This document shows, piece by piece, positions 19,670 through 28,492 of a stretch of 64,000 nt of DNA. The stretch covers positions 682,001 to 746,000 of the forward strand of contig NZ_BDBD01000011.1 of the NCBI RefSeq assembly GCF_001612805.1, read 5' to 3'. Under the pieces are notes generated by a model. The model was not told the origin of the DNA. It was given only the letters and a program-made list of their open reading frames with translations, and did not search any database. The number at the start of each line of letters is the position of its first letter. Within the stretch, counting starts at the first letter, position 1. Made by a program: the position numbers and the translations under genes. This stretch comes from Nocardia coubleae NBRC 108252. GTDB taxonomy: Bacteria; Actinomycetota; Actinomycetes; Mycobacteriales; Mycobacteriaceae.

Positions 19670-20465
19670 GATGGACGACCCACTCACCGATGCATGGGAA
19701 TCGGGCTACTCGCAGTTCCAAGCGCGCCGCCGTGCCTGCCTCACCGGCACCACCCGGGAACAGATGACGGTACTCGTCGTCGACGAGACCCAGACCGCGC
19801 GAACACTGCAAGCGGACCTGGCCGGTCAGCCCATCGAACTGCGAGTGTGTTCCGACCCGGCACACGCCCTGCTCGTCCTCGGGCGGACCTGCCCGGACGC
19901 GGTGCTGCTCGGACCGACATCCGGGCGGCTGTCCGCGATCGATTTCCTCGAGATCCTGCGCGCGGAGGAACCCGGCATCCCGGTCCTCGTGGCCGCAGGA
20001 CCCGGTGACGGCGTGTTCGCCGCCCAAGCCGCCGAGCACGGCGTGACCGCGGTGGTACCCCGGCCCTACCGTAGCCGCGAACTCCTGGCGATCCTGCGGT
20101 CGTTGTCGACCACGTCCGAACAGATCACGATCCACCCGATGGTGATCGATCTGGGCCGGTTGCGCATCGACGGCGCCGCACCCAGAATCTGGCTCGACGG
20201 ACAGCAGATAATGCTGCCGCCGATGGAGTTCCTGCTGCTGCGCTACCTGGCCGACCGCAGAGGGGCGGTGATACCCCGCAAGGACCTCATCCGAGCGTTA
20301 TGGGGCGACCGCCCCACCTCGAGCAACAGCTTGACCGTGCACGTCCTGCGGTTACGACGACGCCTCGGTGACGACGAACACAATCCGCAATGGATCCGAG
20401 CGATCCGTCGGCTCGGATACCAGTTCGACGTGCCGCCACGTTCACCGAACGTTCACCGCGAATGA
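19653..20465 (+). CDS. OmpR/PhoB-type regulator with degenerate receiver domain
   Basis: The 270-residue protein has an N-terminal receiver-like domain ([15 protein letters not shown] onward, about residues 36-150) and a C-terminal winged helix ([56 protein letters not shown]). The receiver lacks key residues: the second acidic pocket residue is Glu, and the phospho-acceptor position reads LLGPTSG with no Asp. It is therefore unlikely to be switched by a histidine kinase and may act without phosphorylation or bind a ligand. GTG 19653 has GGAGGA upstream; ATG 19671 is an alternative. Its place after pstB suggests control of the pst/phoX genes. Confidence 0.82.
   Translation: MAGSVEMDDPLTDAWESGYSQFQARRRACLTGTTREQMTVLVVDETQTARTLQADLAGQPIELRVCSDPAHALLVLGRTCPDAVLLGPTSGRLSAIDFLEILRAEEPGIPVLVAAGPGDGVFAAQAAEHGVTAVVPRPYRSRELLAILRSLSTTSEQITIHPMVIDLGRLRIDGAAPRIWLDGQQIMLPPMEFLLLRYLADRRGAVIPRKDLIRALWGDRPTSSNSLTVHVLRLRRRLGDDEHNPQWIRAIRRLGYQFDVPPRSPNVHRE
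20442..20459 (+). promoter_or_regulatory. perfect Pho-box repeat at the arsR3 5' end
   Basis: Two exact GTTCACC units (20442-20448 and 20453-20459) are spaced at 11 nt, the ideal PhoP/RegX3 direct repeat. The site lies in the last codons of the upstream regulator gene and about 20 bases before the arsR start, so a promoter here would produce a nearly leaderless transcript. Confidence 0.55.
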
Positions 20466-20478
20466 GCACCATGTCACC

Positions 20479-20853
20479 ATGGCATCGTCACCGAAGGACA
20501 CCGAACAGCACGGCGACACCGCGGTCGCGACCCTCACCGGTCACGAACCCGCTGTCGCCGCACGCCTGTTCAAAGCCCTCGGCGACCCCATCCGCGTCAA
20601 ACTCCTCACCCTGGTGCGGCAGTCCCCCGACGGCGAGGCATGCTTCTGCGACCTGGCCGAAGAATTCGACTTCGCCCAGTCCACCCTCAGCCACCACCTG
20701 CGGATCCTCGTCGACGCTGGGGTTCTCTCGCGGGCCCGTCGCGGAACGTGGAGCTGGTACAGCGTCGTCCACGAAGCGCTCGACGAGATGGAACTCATCC
20801 TGCGCGCCGGTGGACCCCTGCGCGCCAAGCCGAGCACCGACTGCAGCTGCTGA
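20479..20853 (+). CDS. arsR: ArsR-family regulator (third ArsR-type protein of the island)
   Basis: This 124-residue winged-helix repressor has LFKALGDPIRVKLLTLVRQ, the CxC metal motif ACFCDL and the recognition helix AQSTLSHHLRILVDAGVL. It ends in a short Cys-containing tail (DCSC) that could add a metal ligand. ATG 20479 is preferred as the N-terminus nearest the family. It lies between the pst-linked regulator and phoX and not at the head of an ars operon, so it may control pstSCAB and phoX. The CxC site indicates As(III)/Sb(III) sensing. Confidence 0.88.
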   Translation: MASSPKDTEQHGDTAVATLTGHEPAVAARLFKALGDPIRVKLLTLVRQSPDGEACFCDLAEEFDFAQSTLSHHLRILVDAGVLSRARRGTWSWYSVVHEALDEMELILRAGGPLRAKPSTDCSC

Positions 20854-20877
20854 TCCGCCCCTTCATATCCATCGGAG

Positions 20878-20937
20878 ATTCACCGGCCGTTCCTTGATCG
20901 GTCGTACGCAGCCCCCAGGATCGAAATATGCCGATCC
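20878..20937 (+). promoter_or_regulatory. phoX promoter region: weak Pho repeat and palindrome
   Basis: ATTCACC (20878-20884) and GTTCCTT (20889-20895) are spaced at 11 nt, a weak Pho box. A palindrome with arms GGATCG (20918-20923) and CGATCC (20932-20937) contains ATCGAAATAT, the same ten bases found upstream of pstS at 15855. It is a candidate ArsR-type operator just before the phoX start. Confidence 0.5.
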
Positions 20938-20974
20938 AGCCTGGTCGTCTTGTTCAGAATCCTCGGGAGATTTT

Positions 20975-23017
20975 GTGACCCTCAAACCACTCGCCCTGTT
21001 CGTGAAGCACGACGGGCAGTCGTCGCGCGCTTCTATGACGTGCCAGTACAAGTGCGGCAACGCATGCTTCCACGAGGTCTCCAATACCTCCGACGGGGGC
21101 TACTTCGGCGACATCGTCTCGACCCTGTCTCGCCGCGGCGTGCTCAAAGGTGGCGCGGTCGCCGTCCTCGCGGTCGGTGCGGGCAGCGTCCTGGCCGCCT
21201 GCGGCGACGACGCCACCACCGATCCGGCGGGATCGCCCGGGATCGGGACCGACTTCACCGCCGTCGCACCCAACACCCGCGACGAGGTCATGATCCCCGA
21301 CGGGTACGAACAACAGGTCGTCATCCGTTGGGGTGATTCGGTGTTCGCCGACGCACCTGCGTTCGACTTCGACAACCAGACCGCAGCGGCTCAGGCCAAA
21401 CAATTCGGGTTCAACGCCGACTACGCTGCGCTACTGCCCATCGAGGGCGCACCGCACAAATACCTGCTGGTGGTCAGCCACGAGTACACCACCGAGCCGA
21501 TGATGTTTCGCGGCTTCTCCCCCGACTCGGTCACCCGGGAACAGTACGAGATCGCCTTGGCCGCACACGGTTTGACCGTCATCGAGGTCCAGGGTCACGC
21601 CGATTCCGGCAAGCTCACCCCGGGCTTCGGCAAGTACAACCGGCGCATCACCGGGACCACCGAAATCGGTTTCACCGGCCCCGCCGCGGGCAGCGACCTG
21701 CTCAAAACCTCCGTCGATGCTACGGGAACGAAGGTTCTCGGCACACTGAACAACTGCGGCGGCGGTGTCACCCCATGGGGCACTGTGCTCTCGGGCGAGG
21801 AGAATTTCAACGGCTACTTCGCCGGGGAAGCCACCGACCCGACTATCGCGGCCCGCCACAAGCGCTACGGCGTCGGCAAGGTCGACATACCGCGCCACTG
21901 GGAACGGTTCGACAAACGATTCGATGTCGCCCAGGAACCCAGCGAAGCCAACCGATTCGGCTGGACCCTCGAGATCGACCCCTGGGACGCGTCCTCCACC
22001 CCGGTCAAGCACACCGCACTGGGGCGGTTCAAACACGAGAGCGCCGAAATCCACGTCACCGACGACGGCACCGTCGTGCTGTACATGGGCGACGACGAAC
22101 GCTTCGAGTACATGTACAAGTTCGTATCCTCGAAGAAGATCCAGTCCGGCAACGGAGCGGCCGCCCGCCGCCACAACATGACCATTCTGTCCGAGGGCAC
22201 CCTCTACGTCGCCAAGATCACCGGAGACCACCCCACCCAGATCGACGGCACCGGAGAAGTCCCCTCCGACAAGGGTTTCACCGGCACCGGACAGTGGCTT
22301 CCACTGCTGGAAGCCCGTGCCGACGGACAGAGCAAATCCCTCGTCGAGGGCATGAACGCCGCGGAAGTCGCCGTATTCACCCGCCTCGCCGCCGACAAGG
22401 CAGGCGCCACCAAGATGGACCGCCCCGAAGACATCCAGCCCAACCCCAAGACCGGCAAGGTCTACGTCGCGCTGACCAACAACAGCAACCGCGGCAAGGA
22501 GGGCTACGCCGGTCCCGACGAAGCCAACCCGCGCAACCAGAACAAGAACGGCCAGATCCTCGAAATCACCGACGACCACACCGGCACCAGCTTCACCTGG
22601 ACATTGCTCCTGGTCTGCGGCGACCCTGCCGCCGCCGACACCTACTTCGCCGGTTTCGACAAGTCGAAGGTCAGCCCGATCTCCTGCCCGGACAACCTCG
22701 CCTTCGACCCCTACGGCAACCTATGGATCTCCACCGACGGCAACGCCCTCAAATCCAACGACGGCCTGTTCTCGGTGGTCCTCGACGGACCCAACCGCGG
22801 TGAGACCAAGCAATTCCTCACCGTGCCCATCGGCGCCGAAACCTGCGGCCCGATCATCGAAGAAAACCGCGTCCTCGTCTGCGTGCAGCACCCCGGCGAA
22901 TCCGACACCGCCACCACCGACAACCCGACCTCCCACTGGCCCGACGGCGGTAGCACTCAGCCACGCGCGTCGGTCGTTGTCGTCTGGAAGAAGAACGGCG
23001 GCCGTATCGGCCGATAG
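20975..23017 (+). CDS. phoX: PhoX-family alkaline phosphatase (Tat-exported)
   Basis: The 680-residue protein belongs to the PhoX (DUF839) phosphatases, which release phosphate from organic esters outside the cell using Ca2+/Fe3+. It has the usual cytoplasmic N-terminal stretch, a twin-arginine signal (TLSRRGVLKGG) and a hydrophobic run ending in VLAACGDD, so it may be a lipoprotein. Motifs include NNCGGGVTPWGTVLSGEEN, DDERFEYMYKFV and RPEDIQPNPKTGKVYVALTNN, typical of the family. GTG 20975 follows GGGAGA with short spacing. It is the last gene of the arsenic/phosphate island and is closed by a strong hairpin. Confidence 0.93.
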   Translation: MTLKPLALFVKHDGQSSRASMTCQYKCGNACFHEVSNTSDGGYFGDIVSTLSRRGVLKGGAVAVLAVGAGSVLAACGDDATTDPAGSPGIGTDFTAVAPNTRDEVMIPDGYEQQVVIRWGDSVFADAPAFDFDNQTAAAQAKQFGFNADYAALLPIEGAPHKYLLVVSHEYTTEPMMFRGFSPDSVTREQYEIALAAHGLTVIEVQGHADSGKLTPGFGKYNRRITGTTEIGFTGPAAGSDLLKTSVDATGTKVLGTLNNCGGGVTPWGTVLSGEENFNGYFAGEATDPTIAARHKRYGVGKVDIPRHWERFDKRFDVAQEPSEANRFGWTLEIDPWDASSTPVKHTALGRFKHESAEIHVTDDGTVVLYMGDDERFEYMYKFVSSKKIQSGNGAAARRHNMTILSEGTLYVAKITGDHPTQIDGTGEVPSDKGFTGTGQWLPLLEARADGQSKSLVEGMNAAEVAVFTRLAADKAGATKMDRPEDIQPNPKTGKVYVALTNNSNRGKEGYAGPDEANPRNQNKNGQILEITDDHTGTSFTWTLLLVCGDPAAADTYFAGFDKSKVSPISCPDNLAFDPYGNLWISTDGNALKSNDGLFSVVLDGPNRGETKQFLTVPIGAETCGPIIEENRVLVCVQHPGESDTATTDNPTSHWPDGGSTQPRASVVVVWKKNGGRIGR

Positions 23018-23027
23018 GCCCGATGGT

Positions 23028-23053
23028 TGTCCCGGCCGATTGCGGCCGGGACA
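23028..23053 (+). terminator. hairpin after phoX
   Basis: A perfect 10-bp stem (arms TGTCCCGGCC and GGCCGGGACA, 6-nt loop) starts 11 bases after the phoX stop. It marks the end of the phosphate part of the island. The following 240 bases up to the convergent MFS gene contain no recognisable gene. Confidence 0.85.
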
Positions 23054-23292
23054 CCTGTGCTCGCAGCCGTTCCACGCCAGGTCGCGACAAACATCTCTTT
23101 GGGCAGTGCTTCGCTGGAAGTTGGCATAAAGTGCTGTTCTGATCACTCGGTGGGCTTGGCGAACGCCATCATGTCTAGCGCGCCCACGAGAGCACAACCG
23201 CATTGCGACTGGTCGCCCGCGTCGAGGAAGCCTTCGTCGCCCTGCCCAGCGCTCTCACCTGACCACCGCGCACATCACGGTCGCCGACGCCT

Positions 23293-24732
23293 TCACTCCC
23301 CGGTCGACCTCGTGATCGCCCGACGGCGGCGCGGCACCGTTTGCTCCTGGTCGCGCTGAGCGGGCAGTGCCGCCGCGATCGCAGCAACCGCGAGCATGGC
23401 GACTGCGATCAGCCAGAAGGCTCGACCGTATCCATGGTCGGCACCCGTGGCTGTGGTGAGCAGCGCCGCCAGGCCGAGTGCTGCCCCGACTTGTTTGGTC
23501 ATATTCATCAGCCCGGACGCCGCACCGGCGTCAGCGACAGGTACTCCCGCGTTGACGACGGCAGTGAGCGGAGTGTTCAGCAGTCCGGCACCGACACTGA
23601 AAATGATTGCGGGGCCAAGGATTCCGATCACGTAGGTGCTGTTTTCGTCAAGCTGGGCTTGCCATACAAATCCCGACGCTGCCAGTAGCGCACCGCCAAT
23701 GATGAGGACCCGAGCGTCGACCCGGCGCATCAACCATGGAGTCACCTGGGTGCCGACGGCTATGGTGACGAGCGTGTGAGGCAGGAACGCGAGCCCGGTC
23801 TGCATCGCGGTGTAGTCCAGGATGTTCTGCATCGACAAGGCCAAGAAGAACCACATTGGATTCAGGCACGCCCCAGCCAGCAGCATCGCGAGATTGCCGA
23901 CCGCCACCGACCGAATCCGCAGCAACGACAACGGAACCAGCGGTGCCCGTGCCCATCGCGCCTCGACGATCACGAACACCGTCAACAGCGCCGCCCCGGC
24001 CGCGAGCGCCGAGAGGGTCATCGGCGCCGACCATCCCTGTGCCGTGGCCTCGCCGAACCCGAAGGCGATCGCGACGAGCCCGCACGTCACCAACGTAGCC
24101 CCGGCGACATCGAGGCGAACCCGGGACCGGATCGGCGAGTCCGGGGCGATGACGCCGACCGCAGCCGCCAGTGCGAGCGCCCCGATGGGCACGTTGATCA
24201 GCAAGGTGGCCCGCCACGACCAGAATTCGGTCAAGACACCTCCAAGGAGATTGCCTGCCGTCCCGCCCGCCAGGCCGATCGCGGCCCACGCCGCGAGGGC
24301 CTTCGTTCGTCGTGGCCCCTCGGCAAAGCTCGTGGTCAAGATCGTCAGCGTCGCCGGGGCCAGCACCGCCGCACCTACCCCTTGGGCGGCGCGGGCGCCG
24401 ATCAGCCACCCCGGCGTCGAAGCCAGCCCACCGACCAGGCTCGCGAGGGTGAACAGCAACAGCCCGGCGAGGAAAACGTGCTTGCGCCCATAGAGGTCGG
24501 CCAGGCGACCACCGACCAGCAGCAGGCCCGCGAACACCAGCGCATAGGCGTTGACCACCCACCCGAGCCCGGAATCGGTGAAGCCCAGCGACGTCCGCAC
24601 CGACGGCAACGCAACATTCACCACCGAGACGTCGAGCACCACCATGAACTGCGCCGCGCACACCACCGACATCAGCGCGACCGCGCGTGCCGGAACGGCC
24701 GCCGCTCTCTCGTCTGTATCGGGTCGCCGCAT
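23293..24732 (-). CDS. DHA2-type MFS drug efflux transporter (14 TM)
   Basis: The 479-residue protein has about 14 hydrophobic segments and the DHA2 signatures LDVSVVNVALPSV (motif D1 of TM1), GRLADLYGRKHVF (motif A) and an antiporter motif C-like GLAGGTAGNLLGGVLTE. It probably exports a drug-like compound using the proton gradient. ATG 24732 is preferred because GGGAGG lies just upstream. It is divergent from a TetR regulator with a shared palindromic operator, the common arrangement for inducible multidrug pumps such as EmrB/QacA relatives. The substrate is unknown. Confidence 0.88.
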   Translation of the reverse strand: MRRPDTDERAAAVPARAVALMSVVCAAQFMVVLDVSVVNVALPSVRTSLGFTDSGLGWVVNAYALVFAGLLLVGGRLADLYGRKHVFLAGLLLFTLASLVGGLASTPGWLIGARAAQGVGAAVLAPATLTILTTSFAEGPRRTKALAAWAAIGLAGGTAGNLLGGVLTEFWSWRATLLINVPIGALALAAAVGVIAPDSPIRSRVRLDVAGATLVTCGLVAIAFGFGEATAQGWSAPMTLSALAAGAALLTVFVIVEARWARAPLVPLSLLRIRSVAVGNLAMLLAGACLNPMWFFLALSMQNILDYTAMQTGLAFLPHTLVTIAVGTQVTPWLMRRVDARVLIIGGALLAASGFVWQAQLDENSTYVIGILGPAIIFSVGAGLLNTPLTAVVNAGVPVADAGAASGLMNMTKQVGAALGLAALLTTATGADHGYGRAFWLIAVAMLAVAAIAAALPAQRDQEQTVPRRRRAITRSTGE

Positions 24733-24746
24733 ACCCACCTCCCGAT

Positions 24747-24777
24747 TGATACAGTTGTATCCAATACATGTGTATCA
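24747..24777. promoter_or_regulatory. TetR-type palindromic operator
   Basis: A 31-bp imperfect palindrome with outer arms TGATACA (24747-24753) and TGTATCA (24771-24777) and inner arms TGTAT/ATACA lies between the divergent MFS and tetR starts. Its size and symmetry fit a TetR dimer pair controlling both genes. Confidence 0.75.
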
Positions 24778-24809
24778 CCGAGATGGTGGTGCCGTCGAGA
24801 GGGGATGCC

Positions 24810-25466
24810 GTGCCCAGAACCGTGGACCACGCCCAACGACGGGCCGAAATCGCCGATGCGGTCGTACGGGTCGCTGCCCGAGACGGGCTACACGCGGTGA
24901 CGATTCGCGCCGTGGCAGCCGAAGCCGGTTCCTCGATACGGTTCGTGCAGTACTACTTCGCTACGAAGGCCGAGCTGCTCACCGGTACGTTGAACCACCT
25001 CGAACAGCTCAGCCACACTCGATGGCAACAGCGACTCGCCGGCCTGCCCGATCCCCCACCGAGCCGCGTGCTCGTCGAGGCATTCTGCGCCGAAGCCCTA
25101 CCCACCGACGCACCCAGCCGCGCCTTCCATCTGATCGGCACCTCGTACGCGGTCCTGGCCATGACCGATCCCGAACTCGCGCAACACCCTTTCGTCGCGA
25201 ACATCGACCGTCTCGAAGGGCGGATCGCTCAGGCACTCGGCCAGGCGCAACGGCTAGGCGAGCTCGCTGAGGGCATCGAGGTGGCCGCCGAAGCGACCCG
25301 ACTGGTCATGCTCACCCACGGCCTCGGCACGAGTGTGCTCATCGGCCAGCACAGCGCGAGCACCGCCACCGCAGTGGTGAGATATCACCTCGATCGAGTC
25401 TTCACGGTTGAACCGTCGCAGCAAGCACCGACCTCGGGCAGTCACGAACCTGCCGACGAGCACTGA
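24810..25466 (+). CDS. TetR-family transcriptional repressor
   Basis: This 218-residue regulator has an N-terminal helix-turn-helix (RRAEIADAVVRVAARDGLHAVTIRAVAAEAGSS, then IRFVQYYFATKAEL, the TetR pattern of recognition helix plus Y-F-x-K-x-E-L) and a helical ligand-binding C-terminal domain. The GTG at 24810 follows GAGAGGGG with proper spacing. An upstream ATG at 24768 lies inside the palindrome and is unlikely. It most likely represses itself and the divergent MFS pump through the operator at 24747-24777. The inducer is unknown. Confidence 0.87.
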   Translation: MPRTVDHAQRRAEIADAVVRVAARDGLHAVTIRAVAAEAGSSIRFVQYYFATKAELLTGTLNHLEQLSHTRWQQRLAGLPDPPPSRVLVEAFCAEALPTDAPSRAFHLIGTSYAVLAMTDPELAQHPFVANIDRLEGRIAQALGQAQRLGELAEGIEVAAEATRLVMLTHGLGTSVLIGQHSASTATAVVRYHLDRVFTVEPSQQAPTSGSHEPADEH

Positions 25467-25701
25467 CCGACTGGCGGACCACCGGCCGCCCGGCAACGGG
25501 CCGACGACCTCGTTGTCAGGCACGGCGATGTTCACCAGCCAGTTCGGGTCGCCGCTGATGTTCGGGCCGCTGATGGCGGCCTCCATTCACCACCGGATAC
25601 CCACTCGCCGCGATCGCGGCCGCCATCCTCGCCGGGATCGTCGTCATTCGGATCGATGGCCCCACCGGGGAAGTCCGGCGATACGGCGGCGAGCAGTCAG
25701 T

Positions 25702-26109
25702 TCATGCAGGGGGTTCCGAGGAGCGTGTGGTGAGCAAGTCGGTGAGCTCCTCGGCGTAGGCCAGATGCTTCCGTAGCCGGTCGGCGCTGTCGGCAGCTTT
25801 GTCCCGGAACGTGAGCAGATCCGCCTGCGCCGCCTCCCGCGCGGCCGGGTCGGCCGAGGGGTCGTCGAGCACGTCGACCGCGTCGAGCAACTGCTTCATC
25901 TCCGCGAGGGTGAATCCGAGGGGCTTCATCCGGCGGATGACCAGCACCCGATTGACATCGGCCTCGGTATAAAGCCGGAACCCGCCCGCCGAGCGGGCCG
26001 AGGGCTGGACCAGCCCGACCTCGTCCCAGTGGCGGATCGACTTGAGCGAGAGCTCGGTGCGCTCGGCGACCTGCCCGATCTGCAGGTAACCGCCGGCGTC
26101 GGTACCCAC
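25702..26109 (-). CDS. MerR-family transcriptional regulator
   Basis: The 135-residue protein starts at GTG 26109 with GGYLQIGQVAERTELSLKSIRHWDEVGLV, the MerR winged-helix signature, followed by GGFRLYTEADVNRVLVIRRMKPLGFTL and a dimerisation coiled coil. There is no Cys cluster, so it is not a metal-sensing MerR; the effector is unknown. A ribosome site (GGAGGG) is at the end of the upstream SulP gene, whose stop lies one base before this start, so the two are co-transcribed. It may respond to the substrate or consequences of the SulP transporter. The 235 bases between its stop and tetR hold no gene I recognise. Confidence 0.86.
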   Translation of the reverse strand: MGTDAGGYLQIGQVAERTELSLKSIRHWDEVGLVQPSARSAGGFRLYTEADVNRVLVIRRMKPLGFTLAEMKQLLDAVDVLDDPSADPAAREAAQADLLTFRDKAADSADRLRKHLAYAEELTDLLTTRSSEPPA

Positions 26110-26110
26110 C

Positions 26111-27628
26111 TCAGTGCCCTCCGACCAGGTGCCCGGACAACCTGTCGTGACGTGCTTCCGAGGCCGCGTTGAGTCCGATGATCTCGACGTTCTTGCCCTT
26201 GGACTCGTACTTGGTGGTGATCGCGTCGAGGGTGGCCACGGTCGAGGCGTCCCAGATGTGCGCATCCGACATGTCGATCACGATATTGGCCGGATCGTCG
26301 ACGTAGTCGAACTGGTAGACCAGGTCGTTGCTCGAGGCGAAGAACAACTCTCCGCGCACCTTGTAGACGCGGGTGTCGATGGCACCGTCGTGATCGGTGT
26401 CGGAGTCGGAAACCTTGTCGACCTCGGTGAAGTGCGCGACTCGGTGAGCGAACGCGACCATCGCCGTGAGCACGCCGGCGATCACGCCGTAGGCGAGATT
26501 GTGGGTCGCCACGGTGACCGCGACGGTGACCGCCATGACGGTGGTTTCGGCGATCGGCATGCGCCGCAGGGTTTTCGGGGCGATCGAGTGCCAGTCCATG
26601 GTGCCGACCGAGACCATGATCATCACCGCGACCAATGCGGCCATCGGGATCAGCGCGACCACATCACCGAGTCCGACGACCAGGATCAGCAAGAACACCC
26701 CGGCCAGGAACGTCGAGATGCGGGTGCGCGCACCGGAGGATTTCACATTGATCATGGTCTGGCCGATCATCGCGCAACCGCCCATGCCACCGAAGAAACC
26801 GGTCACAACGTTGGCCACACCCTGGCCCCAGCCCTCACGGGTCTTGTCGGAATGGGTATCGGTGATGTCGTCGACCAGCTTGGCCGTCATCAACGACTCG
26901 AGCAGGCCGACCAGCGCCATCGCCAGCGCGTAGGGCGCGATGATGCTCAACGTGTCGAGGGTGAAGGGGACGTCGGGGATCAGCCAGGACGGCAGACTCG
27001 ACGGCAACTCGCCCTCGTCGCCGACATTGGGCACGTTGAGCGAGAACACGATGGTGGCCGCGGTGAGCAGCACGATCGCGACCAGTGGCGCCGGAACAAC
27101 ATTCGACAGCTTGGGCAGAAACACCATGATCACGATGCCCAGCGCGACCATTGGATACACCAGCCAGGGCACTCCGAGCAGGTGCGGGATCTGCGCGGTG
27201 AAAATCAGGATGGCGAGGGCGTTGACGAACCCGACCATCACGCTGCGCGGAATGAACCGCATCAGCCGGGCGACGCCGACCACGCTGAGCACGATCTGCA
27301 GCACACCGGCGAGGATCACCGTCGCGATCAGGTAGTCCAGGCCATGTTCGGCGACCACCGGTGCGATCACCAGAGCGACAGCACCGGTCGCGGCCGAGAT
27401 CATCGCCCGGCGACCACCGACGATCGCGATCGTCACCGCCATCGTGAACGAGGCGAACAGACCGACGCTCGGGTCGACCCCGGCGATGATCGAGAACGAG
27501 ATCGCCTCCGGGATCAACGCCAGCGCGACCACCAAACCGGCCAGCACCTCGGTCTTCAGCCGTTTCGGGCTGCGCAACGCGACCAGTACCGATCCTTCAT
27601 CAACCGGTCGATGTGTCGTCGACACCAT
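26111..27628 (-). CDS. SulP-family anion transporter with STAS domain
   Basis: The 505-residue protein has 10-12 hydrophobic segments beginning LAGLVVALALIPEAISFSIIAGV (SulP signature) with NVVTGFFGGMGGCAMIGQTMINV in the middle and a C-terminal STAS domain (about residues 400-490, ending IIGLNAASEARHDRL). SulP proteins move sulfate, bicarbonate or other anions with Na+ or H+. The start at 27628 follows GGAG; longer upstream frames are not conserved. It is co-transcribed with a MerR regulator. Bicarbonate or sulfate are both possible; sequence alone does not decide. Confidence 0.88.
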   Translation of the reverse strand: MVSTTHRPVDEGSVLVALRSPKRLKTEVLAGLVVALALIPEAISFSIIAGVDPSVGLFASFTMAVTIAIVGGRRAMISAATGAVALVIAPVVAEHGLDYLIATVILAGVLQIVLSVVGVARLMRFIPRSVMVGFVNALAILIFTAQIPHLLGVPWLVYPMVALGIVIMVFLPKLSNVVPAPLVAIVLLTAATIVFSLNVPNVGDEGELPSSLPSWLIPDVPFTLDTLSIIAPYALAMALVGLLESLMTAKLVDDITDTHSDKTREGWGQGVANVVTGFFGGMGGCAMIGQTMINVKSSGARTRISTFLAGVFLLILVVGLGDVVALIPMAALVAVMIMVSVGTMDWHSIAPKTLRRMPIAETTVMAVTVAVTVATHNLAYGVIAGVLTAMVAFAHRVAHFTEVDKVSDSDTDHDGAIDTRVYKVRGELFFASSNDLVYQFDYVDDPANIVIDMSDAHIWDASTVATLDAITTKYESKGKNVEIIGLNAASEARHDRLSGHLVGGH

Positions 27629-28492
27629 CGGCACTCCATTCCAATTATCACGCGCACGCAGGTGCACCCGGACGCCAGCGCCTCGGGCACACATCGGACA
27701 GAAAGTCATCGGGATGCGAGAGAACACCTCGCAAGGGTGAAGGCTGACTCGTACTGACCGCATTGGCAGATACATCAGCTACCGTTCCGCGATCGAAACC
27801 CTACCTTTACGGGAGGGTATGGTTGCAAGGCAGAGCGCCAGATCGTGTCTTATGTCTCACCCGGCATAGCAACGGCTCTGCATCCGGATGCGGCGACGCT
27901 ATGGCATGTCGGCGCTGACGAAGACCTCGACTACCAACCGCAGTCCCGGCTCCCACCTCACGCTCCGCGTTCCCAATCGAACCGACCTCGTTGGACTCTT
28001 TATAGGGGTCGGCGTAGCGGTGCCTGCCGAACAGCGTGAGCGCCACGGTGGGCGTGCCGGGCGAAGATCCTATGCGGGTAGGCGCTGCGAACGATTCATT
28101 GACGTTCCTCGGCGCGCGTAACGTCTGACCTCGCGGTAGTCCTTGAGCGTGCCGTCGATAGCGAAGCCCACGAACCGCACCAGTTTCCGTGCCGATCGCG
28201 GGTGTCGGGTCGTGTAGCGGCACGAGCGACCTCGCGTCCGGTTTGCGGTCAATTCACATATCTCATGATCACCACAGCGCCCGCCTACAGCCCGTAGTCG
28301 GCTTCGATCCTTAGCTGACCGCGCGAAAACCGCAGGTCGTCTCCGTTCCCATCTTCGATGCGCCCCGCCGGGGAATCGAACCTGCGACGCTGGTTAGAGC
28401 TTTGGCCGCGTGCCTTACGAATGGCGACCGCTGACGTGAGCGTGCTTCACTGATGGGAGCAGGTCAGGAGCCGGCGTCGGTAGGCTGGCCTG
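27629..28492. other. 864-base intergenic region without a recognised gene
   Basis: Short frames exist on both strands, for example a 138-codon leftward frame at 27807-28223, but none shows a family pattern, ribosome site or codon bias of the neighbours, and local base composition is less GC-rich than the surrounding genes. A tRNA-like T-loop segment sits at 28366-28382 (leftward sense), but no cloverleaf can be folded. It may be a decayed gene or a recombination scar. Confidence 0.5.

Noticed and set aside
23054..23292. Remnant gene between phoX and the MFS transporter
   Set aside because: Only short disconnected frames occur and none resembles a known protein.
25467..25701. Possible pseudogene between tetR and merR
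   Set aside because: Short frames contain hydrophobic stretches, but nothing can be matched to a family and no ribosome site is seen.
27807..28223. 138-codon leftward frame in the large intergenic gap
   Set aside because: It has no ribosome site, no recognisable family pattern and residue use typical of a chance GC-rich frame.
28356..28430. Possible leftward tRNA gene
   Set aside because: A T-loop-like stretch is present, but the T-stem does not pair and no D-arm or anticodon arm with U33 can be folded.
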